The notes under the pieces: generated by a model
The model's input: the letters and a program-made list of their open reading frames with translations, nothing else
The model's database searches: none
Told to the model about the DNA's origin: nothing
Assembly (NCBI GenBank): GCA_021927905.1
Contig: BLLK01000046.1
Coordinates: 1,337,889 to 1,401,888 of the forward strand
Length of the DNA stretch: 64,000 nucleotides
Direction: 5' to 3'
From: Chaetoceros tenuissimus
Taxonomy: Eukaryota > Bacillariophyta > Thalassiosirophyceae > Chaetocerotales > Chaetocerotaceae
Part shown: positions 30,524 to 41,518 of the stretch, one piece after another
Numbering within the stretch: position 1 is the first letter of the stretch
How the letters are laid out: every line of letters starts with the position of its first letter
Position numbers and translations under genes: made by a program

Positions 30524-31000
30524 ATGTATCAGCAAATGAGAAATAACCTTCGAGAAATTGATTTATTGAGAGCGCATAGTGTTAGTATGGATATGAATGG
30601 GAAGCAGAAGATGACCTGCTCCTCAAATACAAGCAATAGTTTCAATAGTATGCAGGAGGAAGGAGAAGCCAAGTTCCCCACTTCGAGGAGTGGTGTCGCT
30701 AGGAGAACAGCGAACGGCATTGATGTTATATCATCTAATGCTGCTATTGGTACTAATAATCAACGATATCTGATGTCAGATCCTGCTCAGCCGATTGGTG
30801 AGGAGAAAACATCACTCAAGAGAACTATTTCCCAATCAATTGAGCCAGACAATGATCTCCACAATGAGGAATTCCCCGGAATGCTTCCAGTATCACAGAA
30901 GAACTCGTCGGGCTCAACAAAGTATCTGAGTTCATGGGATCTGATGATGGCCAAGAGACTAGAAGCTCAAGAAACGAATTATCAAGAAAGGAAAAGATAG
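30524..31000 (+). CDS. Hypothetical hydrophilic protein
   Basis: 158 residues, no membrane segment, polar and Ser/Asn-rich, probably disordered. It begins MYQQMRNNLREIDLLRAHS, contains SLKRTISQSIEPDN and ends basic (AKRLEAQETNYQERKR). It is the better-preserved member of a tandem pair; the upstream copy at 29400-29729 is frameshifted. No family recognised, and coding status rests mainly on the open frame. Confidence 0.5.
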   Translation: MYQQMRNNLREIDLLRAHSVSMDMNGKQKMTCSSNTSNSFNSMQEEGEAKFPTSRSGVARRTANGIDVISSNAAIGTNNQRYLMSDPAQPIGEEKTSLKRTISQSIEPDNDLHNEEFPGMLPVSQKNSSGSTKYLSSWDLMMAKRLEAQETNYQERKR

Positions 31001-31143
31001 TTTACTTATACTTGATAGGTGATGAAGCCAATTTTCGTACTAGGTTTTGTTGATGTACGTAAAAAATTAAAATAGGTTCTTCAAAAGAAAACTTTACTTC
31101 TGTTCTTTGCTGTGGAATTATCTAACCATGATTATATGACTTT

Positions 31144-33128
31144 CTAAATTGAAACCTCACGCTTTTCGACAATTGGCACATACACAGGATCGTACATCTT
31201 TCTTTGGACGTAGGCTTCTAAATCTGGAATTTCTTTCCCTACAAGTCTTCTAGCTTGTCCTTCTTCCATCGCTTGCTTAATGACTTCAACTGCTACGTTA
31301 CGAGATACATCGCGAATGCTACTCAATGGTGGGAATACCTTTCCTACCTTTAGATCTTCATCCGTCACAAAGTTCGCAAGTGATTCAGCTGCAACATAGA
31401 GCATCTTATCGCTCACGCGTTTTGCTCCTGCAAGAGTAGCACCAAGTCCAAGTCCTTAAAGTGAATGCAACTGTAAGTTCTGGTCCTACCACCTTTTCAT
31501 TGGAGATAAATAATATCACATCAACTTACCTGGGAAAATGTACATATTATTACATTGGGTTGGATAAAAGGTCTTGTCACCAATCTCAACTGGGTCAAAA
31601 GGTGATCCCGATGCAAAGATACACTTTCCACTAGTCCATTCAAACGCTTGTTCTGCAGTACATTCAGCCTTGATGGTAGGATTTGACAATGGAAAGATGA
31701 CTGGTCTTTCACAGTTTGCTGCCATATCTCTAATTATCTCCTCTTTGAAAAGTCCTCCTACACCTGTCATTCCCAACAACATGGTTGGTTTATATTTTTT
31801 GACAACTTCGTGAAGTGGCATACCTCCATCTTCAGACCTTGTAAAGTCCCTCTGTTCAGGCGAAAGCTTATCATCATCTTCAACTCCCAATAAACCAGAT
31901 GCATCCACAACAAAAAAGCAATCCTTTGCTTCTTCAGGGGTCCTTCCCTGTTCAATCATAGCTTGCATCAATACTTGCGCAACTCCAATGCCCGCAGATC
32001 CTGCTCCAGCAATTACAATTCTTTGTTTTCCCAAATCATTCACATCTTCACCTTTTGCTCTCAATGCACCCAATACACCAGCAAGAGTAGTCGCTCCTGT
32101 TCCCTGAATATCATCATTGAAACATAAATGATCATGACGGTAATGATTAAGTAGAATCTGTGCTTTATCCGATGAGAAATCTTCAAATTGTACCAATACA
32201 TTAGGCCATCGATGTCTTACTGCCTGCATGAATTCATCTACAAGTTGATAATATCTGGTAAAGCATTAGTCATGAATATATAATGAGTTCATGCATATCA
32301 ACTCCTGATTCCTAGTATCTGTACTTACTCTGGACCATTCAAACGTTTCTTTTGTACTCCAAGGTAAAAGTCATCTTCCAAGAGCTCTTCATTATTAGTA
32401 CCAACGTCAATCACAACAGGCAAAACACGATGAGGAGCAATACCACCAGCAGCACAATACAAACTCAATTTTCCAATAGGAATCCCCATTCCATTCGCTC
32501 CCAAATCTCCTAGACCTAGAATACGACTTCCATCCGTGACACAAATGACATGAACATCTTTATGTGGCCAGTTATAAACCATGCTCGCCATATGACCTCT
32601 ATCCTCTTCGGTAAAGTACATTCCTCTCGGTCTTCTAAACCTCATTCCAAACTCTTTACAAGCCTGCCCAACTGTTGGCGTATAAATTAGAGGTGCTAAT
32701 TCCTCCATGTGATCCACCAATACACGATGATAAAGAGTCTCATTTCGATCATGCAAATCTTCCAAAATAATGTTTTTCTTAATAGAATCCTCTTCGTTAC
32801 GGATAGCCTGCATAATACGTTTAATTTGAATCGGCATATTCGCTCTACGAGGCGGTAAAAGACCACGGAAACGTAGACGATCTCTTTCACCAATTTTAAA
32901 TGCTGTACCCTTGTTGTAGAGTGGGTTGTTAAGGATATCTGATCCTCTTACAGGAATTTTCAGAGGTGCCATGAATTGACGAGAGCAGTATGCCCATTCT
33001 CCTTCTGTAGAAAGTGTTTCAATGAGTTGATCGTTGATGCTGCTGCTTCCTTTTGCTGAAGAGGATAGGTGACGCCATAGAGATGAGTTTTGTCTCTTGA
33101 CTGGAGACTGTAGAATTTTAGATAGCAT
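31144..33128 (-). CDS. Mitochondrial NAD(P)-malic enzyme
   Basis: Exons 33128-32329, 32254-31530 and 31454-31144, with GTAAGT introns of 74 and 75 bases, join to 612 codons including stop. It oxidatively decarboxylates malate to pyruvate with reduction of NAD(P). Motifs: GTAFKIGERDRLRFRGLLPP, LIYTPTVGQACKEFG with the catalytic Tyr, RPRGMYF, VTDGSRILGLGDLGANGMGI, PIGKLSLY with the catalytic Lys, VQFEDFSSDKA and FNDDIQGTGATTLAGV (metal ligands), IVIAGAGSAGIGVAQVL (nucleotide binding), and FPGLGLGATLAGAKRVSD across the second splice. The N-terminus (MLSKILQSPVKRQNSSLWRH) is basic and Ser-rich, suggesting mitochondria. In diatoms malic enzyme is discussed in carbon shuttling; the cofactor preference is not decided here. 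Confidence 0.93.
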
Positions 33129-33460
33129 TCTTTATGTTTGTTTATATTTAAAATGGATAGGTTAGTCCGGTAGATATGTTTGTTGCTTCAATGCAAATGC
33201 ATCCATCTTCCATCTTTCACACATCTTTTGGCACTTTTTGAATTCGTTCATCTTTGATGACGTGTACGTTTTTCAAACTTTTGGCGCGAAGCGATGGGAA
33301 GGGTTAGCTGAACAGCTGAACAGCTGAACAGCGAGCTCCTCATCTTCATCTTCGCGACCATCTGTTGACTCATTCATACACATCACTTGACTCACCTCCT
33401 TCCATGCTATCGATATGATAAAGAACATTCAACATTATAAAAACTACATCACAAAGAAAT
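33129..33460. promoter_or_regulatory. Bidirectional promoter with E2F-like and TGACGT words
   Basis: 332 bases between divergent starts of malic enzyme and the plastid SAP protein. It contains TGACGT at 33258-33263, an E2F-like TTTTGGCGCGAA at 33279-33290, and an AGCTGAAC triplet repeat at about 33307-33331. All are sequence words; function is inference. Confidence 0.4.
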
Positions 33461-35455
33461 ATGCGATTAGCAATCTCTTTTATCCTTCTGACACGAGTCG
33501 TTGCCTTCTCGCCGACCTTTTGTTCATCTACTCGTAGCTCATTACCTCGGCTCTTTTTATATCAAGACGAACAAGATTTCTACGATGGATACGATGAATT
33601 CATAAAAAGCATGGAAACAGATTTACAAAATGATTCATTTGATATATACAATGATGAACCTATAAAATCCCAAGAAGCAGATAGCTCAACCTCATCTAAT
33701 TCCTTCAAGAGGTCACGATCTTCCAACTACAACAAGAATAAAAGAAATAACAAACCTAGACGACCGAGACAAAAGAGATTTTACAAACGTGATCCAAACG
33801 ATGACATGTCTAAACAAGTCAATGAAGAACTGATCATGAAACTAATTGTACAAAGGAGTAAAGCACAAAAGGAAAAGAATTACATTCGTGCAGATGATAT
33901 CTTACATGAATTGAATACAGTACATGGTGTATACGTATGGGATAAGGATTCCTTATGGAGTTGTAGTAGTATCGCTCCTTCCAGGAGATATGGCTCGAAA
34001 CAGAGTTTAAATCGTTCTTCGAGGAGTTTGAATCGGTATGGACATGATTATACACAAATTGGTGATGAGATTGATACAAACATTTGTCAACTTTCATTAC
34101 AAGAAATACACTCCTTGATTGCTCAACGGCTAGAGTGTAAATTGACCAAACGATTTCGAGAAGCGGATGAAATTCAACAAACTTTGTATGAAAATGGTGT
34201 CAAAGTTCATGATAAATTACGACAATGGCGTGCGGATTCTGGAGTCTTTGAAGATATGGATCAATTTGTGGCAAGTCGTGGTAATCCATTTACAAAGAAT
34301 GAATTTTCGCAAGAGATTTCCAAAGAAATTTTGGAGGAAAATGAAACTTGGGAACAGGATATGATGAATTTGATTGAATCTAGAGATGAAGCGCGATCTA
34401 CCAAAGACTACTATGAAGCGGATAGAATTCGTGATTTGCTTTGGAAAGAATATAGATGTGCAGTAGATGATAAAACGAGAACATATTCTATTGGAGGCAA
34501 CTTTGGTCCCAATGGGTCGTTTCTATGGACTGATAATGGTCCTGTGAATCCACGACGATTGCAAAATGTAGATTCAAGTAGAGATTGGAGATTGGTTGGT
34601 GGAATGTATACTTTATCTCCACGGAGCAAAGAATTGCAAAAGCAAGACCAGGAAGAAATTTTCAACTTGATTCATGATCGTCTAGAAGCAAAGCGTGTAG
34701 GAGATTACGATGTATCAGACTTGATTCGGGATCATTTATATGAAACATATGATATCTCGGTTGATGATCAATTGAGACAATTCTCTGTAGGAGGGCTGTT
34801 TGATGAAAATGATACAAAAAGTATTCGGAAACAAAGTCCAACAACTGCTTCAGGTAAACTGACTTCAGGATATGTGAGACGATACAATTTACGAGGTGGT
34901 GTGGGACACTTGAGTCCAAAAGAGGTAGAATTAGTAGAAGCTTTGGTTCAACGACGATCCGAGGAAATGTCTAGGTTCAACAAACAAGCTGCACAATCTA
35001 TCCGCGATGGTCTGAAAAAAAAGTATTATGTAATTATTGATGATGTGAATGGCGAGTATCACGTCCGTGGAAATGACTATATTCTTTCACCGCGGTGCAA
35101 AGAAGAAGATATACCACAAGAAATTAGAGATAGTAGGACCGAAATTGAAATGCTCATTCGAGAACGAGCTCAGTCAAAGGTTGAAAAAGATTATGCAAGA
35201 GCTGACGAAATTAGAACAGATTTGAAAGAATCCTACGGAATCAAATTAGATGATAGGCTCAAAGAATGGAGCTTTCAATACTGTATAGAAAATGACCAAG
35301 CATGCCAAATGGATGAAGCTGTCATGCCTAACAATGATCAACTATCAAGAATGACGGTTGTAGAGTTGAAAGATCAGCTTCGAACTCTTGGTCTCCCTGT
35401 AAGTGGTAAAAAGGCAGACTTGGTCACTAGGTTGATAGAATATAATGATGAATAA
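33461..35455 (+). CDS. Plastid protein with six CysRS-tail-like repeats and C-terminal SAP domain
   Basis: 664 residues. The start MRLAISFILLTRVVAFSP is a signal peptide with an AF plastid motif. Six ~45-residue helical repeats follow at roughly 120-165, 212-260, 300-347, 398-445, 482-530 and 562-610. The pattern is LIxxRxxAKxxKDYxxADxIRDxLxxxYxIxxDDxxxxW, for example LIESRDEARSTKDYYEADRI. This resembles the C-terminal helix element of cysteinyl-tRNA synthetase. Each repeat is followed by Gly-rich linkers. Residues about 630-662 form a SAP domain (MTVVELKDQLRTLGLPVSGK, ADLVTRLIEY), a nucleic-acid-binding helix pair. A role in plastid RNA or nucleoid binding is inference. An acidic/basic linker (RPRQKRFYKRD) precedes repeat 1. 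Confidence 0.8.
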   Translation: MRLAISFILLTRVVAFSPTFCSSTRSSLPRLFLYQDEQDFYDGYDEFIKSMETDLQNDSFDIYNDEPIKSQEADSSTSSNSFKRSRSSNYNKNKRNNKPRRPRQKRFYKRDPNDDMSKQVNEELIMKLIVQRSKAQKEKNYIRADDILHELNTVHGVYVWDKDSLWSCSSIAPSRRYGSKQSLNRSSRSLNRYGHDYTQIGDEIDTNICQLSLQEIHSLIAQRLECKLTKRFREADEIQQTLYENGVKVHDKLRQWRADSGVFEDMDQFVASRGNPFTKNEFSQEISKEILEENETWEQDMMNLIESRDEARSTKDYYEADRIRDLLWKEYRCAVDDKTRTYSIGGNFGPNGSFLWTDNGPVNPRRLQNVDSSRDWRLVGGMYTLSPRSKELQKQDQEEIFNLIHDRLEAKRVGDYDVSDLIRDHLYETYDISVDDQLRQFSVGGLFDENDTKSIRKQSPTTASGKLTSGYVRRYNLRGGVGHLSPKEVELVEALVQRRSEEMSRFNKQAAQSIRDGLKKKYYVIIDDVNGEYHVRGNDYILSPRCKEEDIPQEIRDSRTEIEMLIRERAQSKVEKDYARADEIRTDLKESYGIKLDDRLKEWSFQYCIENDQACQMDEAVMPNNDQLSRMTVVELKDQLRTLGLPVSGKKADLVTRLIEYNDE

Positions 35456-36143
35456 AATTCGAATAATTAATTTAGCATATCATTCTAAACTATAGGTTTG
35501 TAAAAGTTGTAGTTATCGCTATTCCTCACCCCGCGGGTTCCTTCGTGCGTCCTTTGGCAGAAGTTTCAAATTCGTTTAATTCTGTCCTTTGCAAAACGTC
35601 GTACAGCGATCTTTTCCCTCTCTGTTCATGAAAACTAGGGAATGAAGCGAATTTCGGTGAATTGTCCGTGACTAAATGCCAGAAGAAAACCGAAAGAATG
35701 TGCACTGATTTTAATATGAGAGGTAGACCAAAATTTACACAAGGTATACTAAATGGTATAATGAAACTATTTCGAACTTTAAATTGAGCGCGGATAGTTC
35801 AAATGGAGTGTTTTTTTACAAATGATGATGAGGTGCCCGGGGCAGAATTTCACCAGCCCTCGTCTGGCTTCTATCTTCAAGTACGTGTTCACAATTGATC
35901 GGCTATACGACATTGAACATGGGAAATACTTAGGGAGCTGGGATTGCTAAAGGCCTTTAACGATGATTTGCACACTTTTTGCACATCAGACTTTGAAAAA
36001 TTCCACATGATGATGAACAGAAGGTGAAAAATACATCACTTCTTCCAAGCATATTTCTACATTATTTCTAAAAAGGAGTAGAATAACTTGTGAGAGCTTC
36101 AACACATCAACTTCCAATAACATTGAGAAGTACTTCCATCAAC
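35456..36143. other. Intergenic, no gene seen
   Basis: About 690 bases between a plastid gene and a membrane-protein gene in the same direction. It contains a GC-richer patch at 35528-35555 and otherwise AT-rich spacer. No RNA gene, repeat or frame of interest was recognised. Confidence 0.5.
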
Positions 36144-37857
36144 ATGTTTAAGGATAAGGCTATCATCAGAGTATCTCTACTGAGTGTTTTTGCATATCTT
36201 TTGTACTATTCGTACAGCTATGAAAACGAAACTTCCCAGGACTACTTCAAAAGTAATCTACTAGCTTCTAGAAACACAGATCGATCCTTGACCATTGACC
36301 TTGGTAATGGCTTATGCGAGTGGCAACCTCCAATTTATGACATACCCGAGGAAATTGACTTCTACAAAACTGCTATCGTAGGCTTTCCCAGTGGAGATAA
36401 ACGAATGATTTTCGTTCAAATGGAAGCCTTGACCAACTGGGGTAAGTGTAGCTATCTGAACTGATATGAATATATTATGTAATTGCATTCCAACTCGATC
36501 TAACTCCATGTTATTCACCCTTCAAAAGCTGCAAAAGATGAATGGGATTTCGAGTTTCTTGGAATGACTAATAATCCATTTATCAAAGGTAAGTACTGAG
36601 ATCTTTTGCTTTAATCAATAGCTATATATTCATCATCGTACTGAAGCTCTGACAATCTATTAGCAAACTATCCGCACCACGAGGGCATCTGGGGATGGGA
36701 AGATGCAGCAGATCAGATTGTAATGATGATTAGAAATATTCGTAGGTCTATGGTAGAATATCATGATATCTTGTGGGATATCGGGTGAGTAGATTCATCC
36801 GTTCATAACTTAGTGATGATAATTTTATCTTGATTCTCTAACATTTTTACGGTTTACTTATTCAAGATATGCAAAGACATGGGATCAAGCAAACATGTTT
36901 CTCGATAATCTTTACTCCGAAAGACCACCTTTGGAAGACTTTCTTGCTTGGAGAGATTTGAGGGTTATAGATGAAGTCCATTGGTATGGGTGGTTCATTG
37001 ACTACTGGATGGAGGCTGGTCTTCTTCGTGATATCTTTACTCATAAAATCACTACACAGGAACATTGGAATTTACTCATGATGCCTACTGTTTATCCAAA
37101 GAGTAGCGTCACCTACGAGAAAATAGTTGGTGATCAAGTTGTGACTCCTACCTATGATCCTCACTGTGTTGAGGATGTGAGTGGAGGATGCGAGCCTGTT
37201 GCTGTCATCTCTGCAGAAAAACTTGCTGATTACAATGAAGGACCTGCTGAAACTCGTAAGATTGCCCAAGTATTAATGAACAACGAGAAGATGGCACAAT
37301 GGGTAATTTCCGAAGATGCATGGCACTGCGTTTGGGAAGAGTTAATCGTCAATAGAAAGGGTCTGAAAACATTTCTTGAAAGACCGCATACTGAAGAAGA
37401 ATACAACTTCTCTGCAGAGATGTTGGAAGAAATGCTTCATGAGCTCGATAGACTCATCGCCAAGTATGGCTCTGAGGAGTGGAATACCAAAGCAACAGCG
37501 AATCGAGTAGTAGAACTTTTAATATGGCATCGAGGTTTGATCCAGACAGAGTTGGACGAAGTAAACGCTGGAACGAGAGTCTTGACTGATAACGATATTC
37601 TAGGGCCAAAAGAGAGATTGCAACGAAAAGTGAAGAAACTTGAGGATGAAATATTCAAAAAGACTGGGGATAAGGAAACAGCCCAAGCTGATGCTAGACA
37701 CCTGGTACGTCGACATTCGAAGGAAAAGAAAGATTATACCGAATATTTTGAGGCACTTAATAAAGCTTTGCATAAGAGACGAAGGGAAAAGAATAAGGAA
37801 GAGAGCTTAGAAAGGGGGGAGATTCTCAAACGGCGTTTATCAAAACGCTTGAAATAG
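36144..37857 (+). CDS. Type II membrane protein, sulfotransferase-like
   Basis: Exons 36144-36441, 36529-36588, 36664-36784 and 36867-37857; all GT-AG joins keep frame, giving 489 residues. I start at the first ATG; the upstream frame opens on GTG. Residues ~8-25 (IIRVSLLSVFAYLLYYSY) are a signal anchor, typical of Golgi type II proteins. IVGFPSGDKRMIFVQMEALT resembles the 5-prime-phosphosulfate loop of WSCD/CHST-type sulfotransferases. IVMMIRNIRRSMVEYHDIL resembles the 3-prime-phosphate site (RNP..S). Then come EDFLAWRDLRVIDEVHWYGW and an ENE-like FTHKITTQEHW block, and a charged coiled-coil tail. The loop lacks the usual Thr/Ser pair, so activity is uncertain. A truncated copy lies at 47.6-48.9 kb. 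Confidence 0.65.
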
Positions 37858-38106
37858 ATGATATAAATGGAGTGATTGTGGCCGATGGTTTTTGAACGTT
37901 TTCATAAGTGTACCTACAATTGTAAAAATCTAGTTCGCTGTATTTGTACTTATGAAAATGAAACTAAGCTGCGTGTCGTTTTCGTGTCAGATTGAGGGCT
38001 ATTTTACCTCTTCTACCATAGAGAGAAAAAATACTAACTCATCATTTGTGCCAGTGCGCACCTTAATCGATTTGAAGAAAAAGTGTGCTTGCTCGAAGAG
38101 GATATT

Positions 38107-39960
38107 TCAATTAGCTCTATCATTCAAAGTCGGTAAAATCTGCCAATCACTTGGATCTGGCTGCGGACAATTTTGCTCTAGAATATAATTGAAAATTTCG
38201 TCCGAACATTCGTGTTGAGTGGGAATCTGAACGTAAGTACCTGCGAGACCAAGTCCATTCTCTAGATCAAAACACATCGCAAACGTTCTTTTGGTCCATA
38301 CACAACCGTTTCCATGAGCGTAGACCAAAGCTTCATAACAGTTGAATAAGACAGCTTGAATACATGTTTCTTCGTCCCACGGGTATCCCTTATACTTCAA
38401 CCACCGGAGGAGTTGGATATCACCATACCTTGCAGCTAATGCACATGTGCGCTCGTTGAGCTCATATCCATACTCTTGGAAAAGTTTCAGTAATGGGATT
38501 GGATCCTCGCAAGCAACAGCCTCCTCGTAGTCTTCTACATAGAAAGGATAGTTGTTATCGAGACAATATTGGATCAGGGCCATATTTTCTGATTGAATCA
38601 CATTCTTCATCGTGGAGTTATCAATACGACAACCTTGAGATAAACAAAATTTAAAAGCCTCAAGCTTTCCGCTCCTTGCAACTCTATTGCACGTTCTTGC
38701 ATCCCATGGTACTGACGAAGCTACGAGTAATTTCAACATAGCCAACGATTCATCATAAGCCATATGCAATAAGTCAAAAACACTGTGTCCTTGGGGGCAA
38801 TTGTTTTGAAGGCAGTACTTCACAATGTCAAAGCGGACGTGTTCAACAGCCGTCTCGAGAGTTTGACTATCCCAATCGCAGCCGTTAGTCCTGGCATACA
38901 ATAAAGCATCTATATTTCCTACAGCTGCCGCTATCATGCACGTACTTTCATCCCAACGAAAATCATGTTGATGCAACCATTGTAAAACTTCAAGTGCCTT
39001 TTCATTATTATAATAACGAGGGTTCCAATCAACAGCAGCGTTACAGTAATTGTGATCATAAAGGGGGCATCCCTGTTCCCATAACCAGTCAAGAAGTGCA
39101 ATATTCCTACTTTTTACAGCGCTTAGAAATGAATCTTGATTCCAAGAAGCATTCCGGTTTCTGAACCATTTGACTATTTCTAGGTCCCCTGCACGCAATG
39201 CTTCATTGACATAATTTTGCTTCTCAAAGTCAAGCTTGAAAGTGTCTAATCCCCACTCAATTATCTCAAGATGCCCACCCGTAATTGCTCCTGAACATAC
39301 ATCAGGTGCTTCTGATGAGATATCGTAGCTTGCATGGATCCATTTCAAGATATACAAGTTACCATTATGTGCAGCACTTGACACAAAAACGTTTCTCTGA
39401 CTTTCATTATTCATACAATACTCGATAAAGTACTCTTTTAGAGCCTCCAGATCATCATTGTTCTTGTCAATGAATTTGCTTGTCAACTCATTCAACAACT
39501 CATTCAATTCATGGTCGTTCTCAGGATATACATCAAACACTTTTGCTAGTTTCACAATATCTAATCGACCTTTCGATGCTGCATTGAAACATACCTCAAG
39601 TTGGAACCCTTCCGGAGCGTGAAGGAAGCAATATTCAGCAAGGTCTATGGAAGACGAAACTCCATCAGGATATGTAATCATATTGCGTCGTGCTGCCAAA
39701 AGATAATCCATAGGATGTCTATATGCATCATGGACAATATTCATTGCGAGATAGTTGTAGGAAAAGTCTTTGGAAACATACCCAATTGGAAAATAATTTC
39801 CGATACCGACATATGTGAAGATATTCTTCAATACTTCTAATGGTATATCTTGAATACCCGCAGACGGTTTTAAGGCTTCAGTCGGAATATTGACTTCGTG
39901 CTCAAGCCTCATTCGTTTCCATTCGTTCATGTCGTTTCTGCTATTATCACTTTGAGGCAT
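38107..39960 (-). CDS. F-box/ankyrin paralogue A (minus strand, divergent)
   Basis: 617 residues from the ATG at 39960 (MPQSDNSRND); the longer frame begins on TTG. A basic patch (WKRMRLEHE) is followed by an F-box-like segment (IPLEVLKNIFTYVGIGNY, PIGYVSKDF). About 14 degenerate ankyrin units follow, of the form GCxWDxxTxxxAAxxGxxxxLxWL, ending PTQHECSDEIFNYI and NCPQPDPSDW. F-box proteins recruit targets to SCF ubiquitin ligases; ankyrins provide the target surface. That role is inference from architecture. It is the only inverted member and the most diverged. It lacks the shared promoter module. Confidence 0.8.
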   Translation of the reverse strand: MPQSDNSRNDMNEWKRMRLEHEVNIPTEALKPSAGIQDIPLEVLKNIFTYVGIGNYFPIGYVSKDFSYNYLAMNIVHDAYRHPMDYLLAARRNMITYPDGVSSSIDLAEYCFLHAPEGFQLEVCFNAASKGRLDIVKLAKVFDVYPENDHELNELLNELTSKFIDKNNDDLEALKEYFIEYCMNNESQRNVFVSSAAHNGNLYILKWIHASYDISSEAPDVCSGAITGGHLEIIEWGLDTFKLDFEKQNYVNEALRAGDLEIVKWFRNRNASWNQDSFLSAVKSRNIALLDWLWEQGCPLYDHNYCNAAVDWNPRYYNNEKALEVLQWLHQHDFRWDESTCMIAAAVGNIDALLYARTNGCDWDSQTLETAVEHVRFDIVKYCLQNNCPQGHSVFDLLHMAYDESLAMLKLLVASSVPWDARTCNRVARSGKLEAFKFCLSQGCRIDNSTMKNVIQSENMALIQYCLDNNYPFYVEDYEEAVACEDPIPLLKLFQEYGYELNERTCALAARYGDIQLLRWLKYKGYPWDEETCIQAVLFNCYEALVYAHGNGCVWTKRTFAMCFDLENGLGLAGTYVQIPTQHECSDEIFNYILEQNCPQPDPSDWQILPTLNDRAN

Positions 39961-40087
39961 CTTGCTCTTCAACTTAATCAAGCACAAATCTTATAAGTAA
40001 AATTTCTACTGAATATGACTGAATGAGAAGAACGGATGTATTTCGATTTTCTCTTATCGAAAAGAATGAAAAGCTCTGTCAGGATCA

Positions 40088-40290
40088 CAGTCACGTTTCG
40101 CTATTCCTCGTTGCGAATTTCTGTCGAAATCTTTCATTTATGCTTACAGACAGAGAAGAATCCTTTTCATACCAATTAGAAGTTCTAAATAATTGCAGTC
40201 ACGTTTCGTTACTCCACATTGCGATGTCTGTCGAAATCTTTCATCGTGCCTCGCATAATGCGACAAAAACAGAATCCTTTTCATACCTGA
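40088..40290 (+). repeat. Two imperfect ~108-bp direct repeats
   Basis: Both units contain CAGTCACGTTTCG, GTCGAAATCTTTCAT and GAATCCTTTTCATACC. They lie in the spacer between ankyrin paralogue A and the OCD-like gene (39961-40334). No coding function seen. Confidence 0.7.
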
Positions 40291-40334
40291 ATTACCTTTA
40301 CACGTTACAGAAAATCTATGATCAAATCACTTGA

Positions 40335-41408
40335 TCAAAGCATATTGGAAATGAGGTTTGCCATTTCTACATCCTGAAGAGGCAATCCACTACTATCGAA
40401 TATTGTAAAACGACCTCCAGCTTCCTCATGGGGACTAATTTCAATAGATCCTATTTCAACCAACTTATCATGAAATTCTTGAGCTTGAAACTCACCACGT
40501 TCCATAGACTGTGGCTTGGAGTCACAATATAAACTATTAGCTTTTCTAATTAATTCATGGCTCAATTCACATTTCCCAGGACTATCCGCACCTACAGTAG
40601 TGATGTGAAGAAAGTCCATTTCACTTCCAACATTACAGTCTTCACTAGATAGAACAGGTTCCCTTGAAGTTGTCAAAGTATGAATCAATTGACATTCCCG
40701 AAAGCCTTTCCCTCCATCTGGTACAGATTCATAGTGTTCAAATTCCCATTCCCGATCAGGCAAATAAGTCGAAGATTTCATTCTATCCATGAATGCTTGT
40801 GCACTTTGCCTACTTCTAGTTTTCACCACTACAGTTCTACAATTCTGATTCAAACTTTTCAACATACGAAGCTGCCAAACAGCTTGTACTCCTCCACCAA
40901 CTATACCAATCTTGGTCACATCCTTCACTTTTTTCCCAAGAAGTAACTTGGAAGCAAAGGCACATGCCGCTGCTGTGCGAACTTCCGTCAATAATCCTTC
41001 ATCGCACAAGACAGTTTGTAACCTGAGAGTCTTTTGTGAAAAGACAAATACAACTCCTGTATTACCGGTATCATCTCCTCCACCTGCTGCTACTTTTGAC
41101 ACCATCATTTCGCCATCTTTGACATATCCCGTTTTGATACATACTTGAGCACCTTTCCCAGCAGTCAATGTCGGTTGAGGTATCTGACCTGCTGTTTGAA
41201 TTGGTAGAGAACTAGATAGTCCCTTTTGTTTGGATTCGAGAGTACTATTCTGAAACGCTCGGTGTTGAGAAGTAAATAGTTTCTCGATGCCTTGTGGTGT
41301 CGAGAGTAAGGTGGAGAGACATGACTCGATCTTTTCAAGGGGTACGAGTTGAGCCGGTTCGGAAGCTGCCTTTTGTGCGAGATTGGGATCATAGGAAGTG
41401 AGGGACAT
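40335..41408 (-). CDS. Ornithine cyclodeaminase / mu-crystallin family protein
   Basis: 357 residues. Family features: VCIKTGYVKDGEMMVSKVAA in the N-terminal substrate domain, TGVVFVFSQKTLRLQTVLCD then EGLLTEVRTAAACAFASKLL (the conserved Thr-Arg-Thr/Ala-Ala element), and the Rossmann loop IGIVGGGVQAVWQLRML with VVVKTRSRQSAQAF. Members include ornithine cyclodeaminase (ornithine to proline), ketimine reductase/mu-crystallin and related NAD(P)H enzymes. The length is slightly above the bacterial ~320-350. Which imine or amino acid it uses is not decided. It separates the inverted ankyrin paralogue A from the plus-strand array and is divergent to paralogue B. Confidence 0.85.
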   Translation of the reverse strand: MSLTSYDPNLAQKAASEPAQLVPLEKIESCLSTLLSTPQGIEKLFTSQHRAFQNSTLESKQKGLSSSLPIQTAGQIPQPTLTAGKGAQVCIKTGYVKDGEMMVSKVAAGGGDDTGNTGVVFVFSQKTLRLQTVLCDEGLLTEVRTAAACAFASKLLLGKKVKDVTKIGIVGGGVQAVWQLRMLKSLNQNCRTVVVKTRSRQSAQAFMDRMKSSTYLPDREWEFEHYESVPDGGKGFRECQLIHTLTTSREPVLSSEDCNVGSEMDFLHITTVGADSPGKCELSHELIRKANSLYCDSKPQSMERGEFQAQEFHDKLVEIGSIEISPHEEAGGRFTIFDSSGLPLQDVEMANLISNML

Positions 41409-41518
41409 GATTGTAGATTAGATTCTTATGGAAGTAAATTAGGTAAAGTACTTGATGATGAAGATTCTTATGAAGTTCTGAAAAAGAACATTTTCAGTTT
41501 TTGAAGAAGAGAAAAAGT

